The position numbers were made by a program, and so were the translations under genes. This document shows, in pieces, positions 9,006 to 16,295 of a DNA stretch of 64,000 nt; the first letter of the stretch is position 1, and every line of letters starts with the position of its first letter. The stretch spans positions 1 through 64,000 of the forward strand of contig JADIXX010000001.1 in NCBI GenBank assembly GCA_016705575.1, read 5' to 3'. This DNA comes from Candidatus Aalborgicola defluviihabitans (lineage in GTDB: Bacteria; Pseudomonadota; Gammaproteobacteria; Burkholderiales; Burkholderiaceae_C). A model generated the notes under the pieces. That model ran no database searches. It was given only the letters and a program-made list of their open reading frames with translations, and had not been told where the DNA came from.

Positions 9006-10196
9006 ATGCGTATTGCGCTGATCGCCGACACCTTTCCCCCGCTGCGTACGTCGGGTGCGGTGCAGTTGCGCGATCTGTCACGCGAGTTTGTGCGGCAGGG
9101 GCACGCGCTGACAGTGATGCTGCCATCAGCCGACCTGGATCAGCCTTGGGCCATTGAGGATATGGATGGTGTGCAGCTGCTGCGCTTGCGTGCTCCAAAA
9201 ACCAAAGACATTGGTTATGTGCGGCGCACGCTCAACGAGTTTGTGATGCCGTTTGCCATGCTGCGCAACCTGCGCAACAGCCCACTGGCACAGCAGCGTT
9301 GGGATGGTGTGGTTTGGTACGCGCCCAGCATTTTTCATGGTCCATTGGCCAGCGCGCTGAAGAAATCCAGCAATTGCAAGGGCTACCTGATCATTCGCGA
9401 TATTTTTCCTGAATGGGCAGCAGACATGGGGCTGATGGGACGCGGCTTGCCGTATCGGGTGTTCAAGGCTGTGGCCAATTACCAATATTCGGTGGCTGAC
9501 ACCATTGGTGTGCAGACGCCGGGCAACCTGACCTACTTTAATGACTGGGCGACTGGCGCGGGTCGGCAATTGGAAGTGTTGCAAAACTGGTTGGCCCACG
9601 CTCCTGAGACCAGTTGCACCATCGACCTGTCAAAAACGGCGCTGGCGGGACGCAAGGTGTTTGTGTACGCCGGCAATATGGGCGTGGCGCAAGGCATGGG
9701 TGTGTTGCTTGACCTGGCCGAGCGTTTGCGCGAACGCACCGACATCGGGTTTTTGTTTGTGGGGCGCGGTAGCGATACCCAAAGCCTGGCAGCCGATGCG
9801 AAGGCGCGAGGCTTGAGCAATGTGGTTTTTCACGATGAGATTCACCCCGACGAAATTCCGGGTTTGTATACGCAGTGCCATGTTGGCCTGGTGGCACTCG
9901 ACCCACGCCACAAAACGCACAATATTCCGGGCAAGTTTTTGACCTATATGCAAAGTGGCTTGCCAGTGCTGGCCAGCATCAACCCGGGTAATGACTTGGT
10001 GGGATTGATTGAGGGCGAAAGAGTAGGGCGAGTCTGCTCGGACCATTCAGCCGATACGCTGCAGCGTCTGGCCGAAGCACTTTTGCAGGACATGGCTGTA
10101 GATACGGAGTTTGCAGCACGCTGCAAGGCCTTGTCGGCAAGGCTGTTCTCCCCCGAGGCGGTGGTCAAGCAGCTGACCGCAGGATTGCTTCGCTGA
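9006..10196 (+). CDS. GT4 glycosyltransferase, WbuB-like (L-FucNAc transfer)
   Basis: This 396-residue GT-B transferase starts MRIALIADTFPPLRTSGAVQ, and its C-terminal half has GKFLTYMQSGLPVLASINPG in place of the usual E-x7-E block. It resembles WbuB/WbjE, the transferase that follows fnlABC in E. coli O26 and in Pseudomonas and Staphylococcus loci and moves N-acetyl-L-fucosamine onto the growing unit. Here it follows fnlC by 9 bases, the same order. The specificity is therefore supported by sequence style and gene order, but not proven. It probably acts at the inner membrane face on an undecaprenyl-linked acceptor. Confidence 0.85.
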   Translation: MRIALIADTFPPLRTSGAVQLRDLSREFVRQGHALTVMLPSADLDQPWAIEDMDGVQLLRLRAPKTKDIGYVRRTLNEFVMPFAMLRNLRNSPLAQQRWDGVVWYAPSIFHGPLASALKKSSNCKGYLIIRDIFPEWAADMGLMGRGLPYRVFKAVANYQYSVADTIGVQTPGNLTYFNDWATGAGRQLEVLQNWLAHAPETSCTIDLSKTALAGRKVFVYAGNMGVAQGMGVLLDLAERLRERTDIGFLFVGRGSDTQSLAADAKARGLSNVVFHDEIHPDEIPGLYTQCHVGLVALDPRHKTHNIPGKFLTYMQSGLPVLASINPGNDLVGLIEGERVGRVCSDHSADTLQRLAEALLQDMAVDTEFAARCKALSARLFSPEAVVKQLTAGLLR

Positions 10197-10211
10197 CTGA
10201 GTGCTACCAAC

Positions 10212-10775
10212 ATGAAGCGCACGGGGTTTGGTTGGTTGCTGGCCGTGCTGTTGGCGCTGCTGGGGTTTTGGAGTGCAGGCGCCATACTCGCCTTGCCCTC
10301 GTCGAACCCGCAACGGGCGGATGCCGTGGTGATGTTAGGCGGTGGCGATGGCGCCCGCTATGCACGCGCGCGCGAACTGGTGTTGGCGGGGTTTGCGCCG
10401 CGTTTGGTGCTGATTGACCCCACTGCTGCCGAGCTTGCCGATGCCAAAACGCGCTTTCCAGACGCAATGGTGTGGAAGGATGTGTTGCCCGGCAATAGCT
10501 GGGGCGAGGCTAAAACCACACGCAACCGCATGCAGGCCAACGGCTGGAAGTCGGTCTTGGTGGTGACCGACCCGCCCCACATGCTGCGCGTGCGCTACGC
10601 ATGGGCATCCAACTTTTTTGGGTCTGATTTGCGTTACGTGCTGGTGGCAGCCAACCCACCCTGGTGGTCCGCCTGGCGCTGGTGGCAAAACCCGCAGTCG
10701 GCCCGATTTGTAGGTGAAGAAATGCTGAAGCTGGGGTACTACGTGGTGCGGTATCGGTTTGGATTTTTTGAGTAA
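10212..10775 (+). CDS. YdcF/DUF218-family membrane-anchored protein
   Basis: The protein has an N-terminal membrane segment (GWLLAVLLALLGFWSAGAI), then a DUF218 domain: ADAVVMLGGGDGARYARARE near residue 40, and VVTDPPHMLRVRYAW later. Members such as YdcF, SanA and ElyC are linked to envelope and lipid-carrier metabolism, but their reactions are poorly known. At 187 residues it is a short member. It follows the WbuB-like gene by 15 bases and is the last gene of this plus-strand operon, so an envelope-glycan job is likely. No catalytic function can be assigned. Confidence 0.82.
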   Translation: MKRTGFGWLLAVLLALLGFWSAGAILALPSSNPQRADAVVMLGGGDGARYARARELVLAGFAPRLVLIDPTAAELADAKTRFPDAMVWKDVLPGNSWGEAKTTRNRMQANGWKSVLVVTDPPHMLRVRYAWASNFFGSDLRYVLVAANPPWWSAWRWWQNPQSARFVGEEMLKLGYYVVRYRFGFFE

Positions 10776-10785
10776 CGAATCGGCC

Positions 10786-10832
10786 GCTAGCCCTCGTCAA
10801 CATTGATGATGTCACTATTGAATCAGTAGCAT
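10786..10832 (+). repeat. dispersed hairpin repeat, copy A
   Basis: Core CTAGCCCTCGT at 10787-10797, followed by A+T-rich sequence with weak dyad symmetry (ACTATTGAATCAGTAGC). It fills the gap between the convergent ends of the YdcF gene and gmd. It shares its core and layout with copies near 12.1, 22.0, 48.0 and 58.7 kb. Confidence 0.6.
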
Positions 10833-10900
10833 TTCTATTCAGTGTTGCCCTAACGGATCACGACCACAAAACTTCTTGGCCACACATAGCCCAAGCTGGC

Positions 10901-12052
10901 CTATTCGACGCTGACTTTCACGTCATATCCATGCTTTTTGAGCAGAGCGTGCTGTTTGGCTTGGGCCAGGTCGTTGGCAACCATCTCTTTGCACATGTCT
11001 TGCGCGGTGATTTCTGGAATCCAGCCCAGCTCGGTTTTGGCCTTGGTGGGGTCACCCAACAGCGTTGCAACTTCGGTGGGGCGAAAGTAGCGGGGGTCTA
11101 CCTTGACCACCACGTCACCCACCTTCAGGGCGGGGGCGCTGTCGCCGGATATGGCCACTACGATGGCCTGTTCTTCTACGCCTTGCCCTTCAAACTTGAC
11201 CGTGATGCCCAGTGCGGTGGCAGTCCAGGTGACAAAGTCGCGCACGCTGTATTGCACGCCGGTGGCAATCACAAAGTCTTGCGGCTTGTCTTGTTGCAGC
11301 ATCATCCACTGCATGCGCACATAGTCTTTGGCGTGGCCCCAGTCGCGCAGGGCGTCCATGTTGCCCATGTACAGGCAGCTCTCCAGGCCTTGGGCAATGC
11401 TGCTCAGGCCGCGGGTGATTTTGCGGGTAACAAAGGTTTCGCCACGGCGTGGGCTTTCGTGGTTGAAGAGGATGCCGTTACAGGCATACATGCCATAGGC
11501 TTCGCGGTAGTTGACGGTGATCCAGTAGGCGTAGAGCTTGGCCACGGCGTAGGGGCTGCGGGGGTAAAACGGGGTGGTTTCTTTTTGGGGGGATTCTTGT
11601 ACCAGGCCATACAGCTCGCTGGTGGATGCCTGGTAAAAGCGGGTTTTTTTCTCCAGCCCCAGGATGCGGATGGCTTCCAGAATCCGCAGGGTGCCCATGC
11701 CATCGACGTCGGCGGTGTATTCGGGGCATTCGAATGACACGGCCACGTGGCTTTGTGCGCCCAGGTTGTAAATTTCGTCCGGCTGCACCAGCTGGATGAT
11801 GCGGGTCAGGTTACTGGCGTCGCTTAAGTCACCGTAGTGCAGTTTGAAGCGGACATTGTCAATGTGCGGGTCTTGGTAGATGTGGTCTACGCGCGCGGTG
11901 TTGAACAGGCTGGCACGGCGTTTGATGCCGTGCACGATGTAGCCTTTTTCGAGCAGCAGCTCGGCCAGGTAGGAGCCGTCTTGGCCGGTGATGCCGGTGA
12001 TGAGGGCGACTTTTGGGGCAAGGTTGGTAGTGGGTGTTGTTTGACTATTCAT
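10901..12052 (-). CDS. gmd: GDP-mannose 4,6-dehydratase
   Basis: This enzyme turns GDP-D-mannose into GDP-4-keto-6-deoxy-D-mannose, precursor of GDP-fucose, GDP-rhamnose or GDP-perosamine. The NADP motif is GITGQDGSYLAELLLEKGY. The catalytic stretch is ASTSELYG, followed by SPYAVAKLYAYW with the Y-x3-K pair. The tail DPRYFRPTEVATLLGDPTKA and the DWGHAKDYVRMQWMML block are classic Gmd. I start it at ATG 12052, 9 bases inside a possible TTG start. It lies 50 bases downstream of a second dehydratase paralogue on the same strand, with a dispersed repeat between them. No recognisable 4-reductase or aminotransferase for its product is in the window. Confidence 0.95.
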   Translation of the reverse strand: MNSQTTPTTNLAPKVALITGITGQDGSYLAELLLEKGYIVHGIKRRASLFNTARVDHIYQDPHIDNVRFKLHYGDLSDASNLTRIIQLVQPDEIYNLGAQSHVAVSFECPEYTADVDGMGTLRILEAIRILGLEKKTRFYQASTSELYGLVQESPQKETTPFYPRSPYAVAKLYAYWITVNYREAYGMYACNGILFNHESPRRGETFVTRKITRGLSSIAQGLESCLYMGNMDALRDWGHAKDYVRMQWMMLQQDKPQDFVIATGVQYSVRDFVTWTATALGITVKFEGQGVEEQAIVVAISGDSAPALKVGDVVVKVDPRYFRPTEVATLLGDPTKAKTELGWIPEITAQDMCKEMVANDLAQAKQHALLKKHGYDVKVSVE

Positions 12053-12062
12053 CGTGATCAAC

Positions 12063-12108
12063 GCTATAAAATTAAGAGCTACATGCTAAGGTTACACGAG
12101 GGCTAGAG
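12063..12108 (-). repeat. dispersed hairpin repeat, copy B
   Basis: Read on the minus strand: CTAGCCCTCGTG followed by a stem-loop around TAGCTCTTAATTTTATAGC. It fills the gap between the two dehydratase genes. Its core CTAG supplies the TAG stop codon of the upstream paralogue. Confidence 0.65.
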
Positions 12109-13119
12109 GCTAATGCCGAAAGTTGTCGTGCGCCCTGCCTTGATACCGGGTTGGGCTTGTTCGCTCGCCACCATCCTCTGCACCACGTGCGGCATATCGG
12201 TTTGCGCCGTCCACCCAAGTTGCTGGGCGGCCAATCGCGGATTGGCACGACTAACGGCAACGTCGCTGGGGCGCATGAGCGCGGGGTCGCTGCCCACATG
12301 GTCGCGCCAGTCGAGATTGACCTCCGCAAAGGCCCGGGCCACAAAGTCTTGCAGGGCGTGGGTTTTGCCGGTGGCAATGACAAAGTCTTGCGGATTGGCC
12401 AACTGCAGCATGCGCCACATGGCGTCAACATATTCCGGGGCCCAGCCCCAGTCACGCTGAATGTCCAGGTTGCCCAGTTGCAGCCGATCCGGGCTGCCGG
12501 CCGCAATACGGCAGGCGGCGCGCACAATCTTTTGCGTCACAAAACGTTCAGGGCGCAGTGGCGATTCGTGGTTGAAGAGAATGCCCGAGCAGGCGTACAG
12601 GCCATAGGCTTCACGGTAGTTGTCGACCTGCCAAAAGGCGGCTGATTTGGCTACCGCGTAGGGGCTTCGCGGCCTGAACGGCGTGCGCTCATCCGCGGGC
12701 TCCCCACGGGTATCGCCAAAACATTCGCCCGAACCGGCGTTATAGAGCCGGGTATCGCGGTTCAGGAAGCGTATGCCTTCAAGCAGGTTGAGCGTGCCAA
12801 TGCTGATGCTCTCTAAAGTTTCAACCGGTTGCTCAAACGAAAGCCCAACCGAACTTTGCCCAGCCAGGTTGTAGATTTCATCGGGCTGGTGTTTATCAAG
12901 AACTTGCAGCACGCTGCGAAAGTCGTTTATGGCCATGGAAACCACTGCCACCTGGCCGCGAATGCCCAGCCGCTCCAGGTTGCCAAAGGTGCTCATCTGC
13001 GCATCACGCGCGGTGCCGACGACGCGGTACCCTTTTTGCAGAAGCAACTGCGCCAGGTAGGCGCCGTCTTGCCCCGAAATGCCGCTGATCAGGGCTGTGC
13101 GGGTGTCAATACTTGTCAT
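12103..13119 (-). CDS. second GDP-mannose 4,6-dehydratase-like SDR
   Basis: This 338-residue paralogue of the downstream gmd has the motif GISGQDGAYLAQLLLQKGY and a catalytic block NAGSGECFGD, then SPYAVAKSAAFW. It keeps DWGWAPEYVDAMWRMLQ and the ILFNHESPLRPERFVTQKI block of the Gmd family. It is shorter at the C-terminus than the neighbour. It may be a second dehydratase, or an enzyme of the Gmd fold acting on a different GDP-hexose or as a reductase; it does not look like classical Rmd. It ends in the dispersed repeat and lies 4 bases after the WecA-like gene, so the three minus-strand genes form an operon. Family confident, exact reaction not. Confidence 0.8.
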   Translation of the reverse strand: MTSIDTRTALISGISGQDGAYLAQLLLQKGYRVVGTARDAQMSTFGNLERLGIRGQVAVVSMAINDFRSVLQVLDKHQPDEIYNLAGQSSVGLSFEQPVETLESISIGTLNLLEGIRFLNRDTRLYNAGSGECFGDTRGEPADERTPFRPRSPYAVAKSAAFWQVDNYREAYGLYACSGILFNHESPLRPERFVTQKIVRAACRIAAGSPDRLQLGNLDIQRDWGWAPEYVDAMWRMLQLANPQDFVIATGKTHALQDFVARAFAEVNLDWRDHVGSDPALMRPSDVAVSRANPRLAAQQLGWTAQTDMPHVVQRMVASEQAQPGIKAGRTTTFGISL

Positions 13120-13123
13120 TCAG

Positions 13124-14248
13124 TTACTGGTTCTGAACGGGTGCTTTGCGCCGATCTGGACCGGATGTGAGCGCCGATGTTTCGTAATTTTCCCTTCGGC
13201 TGTCTCCAATACCGGCCCACTCCCGAAAGTGTTTGAGACGTTTCATGACCTTCCAGGCGTGGTTCATGGCCATGAAGTACACAGCAAAGGTTCCGACAAA
13301 TAGCAGGAACATGACCCAAGAAACCGCATTGAAGCGGATGCTGGCGATTGCAACAAGAATGAAACAAACCTGGGATGCCAGAATAATGAGCACCGTGCGA
13401 TTGGCGCCGAAGCCTGCCAGCATCAGGATGTGGTGCAGATGTTCGCGGTCGGCCGAAAATGGCGATCGGCCGTGGCGCATGCGTCTGGCCATAATGGTCA
13501 TGGTGTCCAGTAACGGCACGGCAATCAGCCACAGTGCATCCACCGGTTTGATGACGGCTGATGCGCCCTGTGAAAGCTGGATGAGGTACCACGACAAGGC
13601 AAAGCCGATAAAGATGGAGCCGCTGTCACCCATAAATATGGCGGCCTTGTTGCGTCCGAAAAAACGGGAATTGAAGACTAAAAAACCCAACAAAACCGCC
13701 ACAAATGCAACCAATTGCAGCGCCACTTGCGGATCGCTTGGGTAGGTTAAAAATGCCAATGCACCAAAAGTGAGCGTAGCCAGGCCCCCGGCCAATCCAT
13801 CAACGCCGTCGGTCATATTGACTGCATTGATAACGCCAACCATACCAACGATGGTCAGTGGAATGGACAACAGGAACAAGGTGCCCCCCACATGGGGCAA
13901 TAGCTCTCCGATGTCGTAGAGACGGACATCGCAATACACAACCGCAACAAAGGCACAAACGATTTCAACCAAGAAGCGTTGGCGCGCAGATATTTCCCAC
14001 CGGTCGTCGGCCAGGCCAACAACCATCAGCGGAAAGCCAATCGCGATTAACCAAATGCCTTGTTGCGATTGCCAAAAAACAAAGGCCAAAGCGATGTAAA
14101 TGGCCAAGCCCCCAATAAGGGGCACCGCACCGTCGTGGTGTTTTCGGCTATCGGGAGCGTCAAGCAGCCCAAGGCGGTTTGCCGCAGGCATCAGCAAGCA
14201 GATGAGTACGACGGAAAGCGAAAAGGCCAATGCAAAAGTTGCAATCAA
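13124..14248 (-). CDS. WecA-like UDP-HexNAc:undecaprenyl-phosphate transferase
   Basis: This polytopic membrane enzyme of the MraY/WecA family would start the lipid-linked glycan by moving a sugar 1-phosphate (usually GlcNAc) to undecaprenyl phosphate. It has about ten hydrophobic segments. The cytoplasmic active-site marks are VGLADDRW, AVNMTDGVDGLAGG, IFMGDSGS and the HLHH basic loop (ADREHLHHILMLAGFG). I chose a TTG start at 14248 because GGAGG lies six bases before it and it gives the usual N-terminus; a longer reading begins at 14323. It opens the minus-strand operon with the two dehydratases and is divergent from the ligase/polymerase gene. Confidence 0.88.
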   Translation of the reverse strand: MIATFALAFSLSVVLICLLMPAANRLGLLDAPDSRKHHDGAVPLIGGLAIYIALAFVFWQSQQGIWLIAIGFPLMVVGLADDRWEISARQRFLVEIVCAFVAVVYCDVRLYDIGELLPHVGGTLFLLSIPLTIVGMVGVINAVNMTDGVDGLAGGLATLTFGALAFLTYPSDPQVALQLVAFVAVLLGFLVFNSRFFGRNKAAIFMGDSGSIFIGFALSWYLIQLSQGASAVIKPVDALWLIAVPLLDTMTIMARRMRHGRSPFSADREHLHHILMLAGFGANRTVLIILASQVCFILVAIASIRFNAVSWVMFLLFVGTFAVYFMAMNHAWKVMKRLKHFREWAGIGDSRRENYETSALTSGPDRRKAPVQNQ

Positions 14249-14430
14249 TGCGCACCTCCGCAGTTGGCAAGTGACAATTTGCTGCAGAAAAACTGCAAAG
14301 CAATGCGAAATAGATGGCTGCAAGAGCCATGATTTTGTAAGTATTTCATCTCATAGCCTCACCTAGATACTACTTGTAGGTACCCCAGCCAATTATTGGA
14401 ATGGCTTGAAGGCATCGGCTGGCAGTCTAA
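14249..14430. other. divergent intergenic region with short hairpin
   Basis: About 180 bases separate the WecA-like gene and the O-antigen ligase-like gene and should hold both promoters. The clearest structure is ATGGCT (14314-14319), loop GCAAG, AGCCAT (14325-14330), a perfect 6-bp stem. I could not pick convincing -35/-10 pairs. Confidence 0.4.
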
Positions 14431-15995
14431 GTGAATCCGGCACTTGCGTCTATAGACTCCATGCTACATTCAGCCGATTTCGATGGAACTCAGATGAGCA
14501 GGGAACAAGAATTGGCGCTGTCCAGTGAAGCTGGCGATGGCGCAAATCCCGTAGGCGACCGGTGGATATTTGGCGGCCTGCTCTTTTTGCTGGTCTGGGC
14601 GCCGCTTCCGTTGGGAAGTAACCGTATCTGGGCGATCGGACTCCTGGTGGGCCTTGCGGTGTTGCTGCTAATGGGTACTGTCGTGGTGTGGAGACGTGTG
14701 CCGCAGGCGGCTATGCAACGGCTGGCATTGTTTAAGTGGCCGTTGTTGTGCCTTGCCGGTTTTGTCTGTTTGTCGTGGTTGCAGACCATACCCCTTCCCG
14801 CCAATTGGGTGGGCGTAATTTCACCAACTGCGGCTCTGGCTCAGGAGCCCGCAGTCTGGATGACCCTCTCTTTGGATGTATTTCAGTCGCGCATCATGGC
14901 GGGATTGTCGTTTGCCTATTTTGCGGCATTCATCGTTACTGTAATCACCGTGCGCGATGGGCAAGGCTGGATCGACTTGCGCAGGTTCTGGTTTGGAGCG
15001 GGGTGCTACAAGCTGTTGTTGGTGTTGTGCTGTATTCGATCAAAGCGGAGTACACCCTCTTCTTTTCTTCAGTGTCCCACAGCAATTTGATTGGCACGTT
15101 CATCAACCGCAACCATGTAGCGGCCTATTTGAATATGTGCCTTTCAGTGGGTATCGGCTTGATGCTGGCCCGTTTGGGCTCTGAGGTGCATAAGCATGCA
15201 GGCTGGAAAGAGCGTTTGAAGCGAGCAATTGAATTTTTGCTCAGCACGAAGATCCGCTTGCGCCTGCTGCTGGTTGTGATGGTTATTGCACTGGTAGTGA
15301 CCCGATCACGCATGGGCAATTCGGCCTTCTTCATTTCGTTGATGGTGGTGGGGCTGCTGGGCGTTGTGTTGATGCGCAAGACCGCGCCGAGAACCATTGC
15401 GCTGATTGTCAGCTTGGTCATTATCGACATTCTGGTGGTCGGTTCGGCGGTGGGAATAGAACAGGTGGCCGAGCGCATTCAGCAAACGCAAGTATCGGGC
15501 GCCGTGGGTGACAGCAGCACAGAAGAGTCGATAGAGGCTCGGACAGAAGCGGCGCGTACCGCTCTTCCAATGGTGCGGGATTTTGTTTGGGCGGGGAGCG
15601 GAGGTGGTAGTTTTTACAATGTGTTTATGGGCTACCGCACCCCTGCGTACGGCAGTTCTTTTGTGGACCATACGCACAATGATTATGTTGAAATTGCGGC
15701 GGACTATGGGCTGATTGGATTGGGATTTTTGGGGCTTTTGGTGAGCGGAACATTGTGGACGGTCATCAAGGTAATGGCGCAGCGCCGATCAAACCTGCCA
15801 AGAGGTATCGCATTTGGTGTGGCAATGGCTATCGTGACACTGCTGATGCACAGCACGGTAGATTTCAATCTGCAAATCCCTGCCAACGCATTGACCATCG
15901 TGGTGATCTTGGCGATGGGGTGGATAGCGCGATTTCTTCCATCGCCTGAGCGAAAACCAGGTGGCAAAATAAGCCAAAATGGCCTGAATGGTTAA
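14431..15995 (+). CDS. O-antigen ligase/polymerase family (WaaL/Wzy) membrane protein, frameshifted
   Basis: This is a polytopic inner-membrane protein of the Wzy_C family, which joins or polymerises lipid-linked glycans on the periplasmic side. The first part has four or so hydrophobic segments. The second has NRNHVAAYLNMCLSVGIGL, then the large periplasmic loop with DHTHNDYVEIAADYGLIGL, the conserved motif of the family. Near 14975 the frame changes: DGQGWIDL in the first frame continues as AQVLVWSGVLQAVVGVVLYS in the next. One missing base explains it. The start is uncertain: GTG 14431, ATG 14461 and ATG 14494 are all possible. It lies at the edge of the polysaccharide locus. Confidence 0.83.
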
Positions 15996-16051
15996 AGTCG
16001 CGTGGTCACGCAGCCACTCTCATCGAATTTTCCAAGCAGGAATGACATCCC

Positions 16052-16279
16052 ATGCAAACAGACAAAGAAGTTGACACACGGGGTCTGAACTGCCCTTTGC
16101 CCATTCTCAAGGCCAAGAAAGCCCTGGCCGATATGGTGACCGGTCAGACCCTGAAGGTGGTTTCAACCGATCCCGGTTCGATGCGGGATTTTCAGGCCTT
16201 TGCCAAGCAAACCGGTAACGAACTGGTGGATCAGCAGACCGTGAATGACGAGTTCATCCACGTGCTGCGCCGCCGCTAG
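16052..16279 (+). CDS. TusA-family sulfur-carrier protein
   Basis: This 75-residue protein has the TusA/SirA mark CPLP (Cys14 in RGLNCPLPILKAKKAL), the persulfide cysteine that relays sulfur in tRNA thiolation, molybdenum-cofactor and related pathways. The rest (STDPGSMRDFQAF) fits the two-layer alpha/beta fold. It stands alone between the ligase-like gene and valS, converging on valS with 16 bases between the stops. Whether it is the tRNA-thiolating TusA or a YedF-like relative cannot be told from sequence alone. Start at ATG 16052 gives the normal length. Confidence 0.88.
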   Translation: MQTDKEVDTRGLNCPLPILKAKKALADMVTGQTLKVVSTDPGSMRDFQAFAKQTGNELVDQQTVNDEFIHVLRRR

Positions 16280-16295
16280 CGCAAACGAAACTCCG

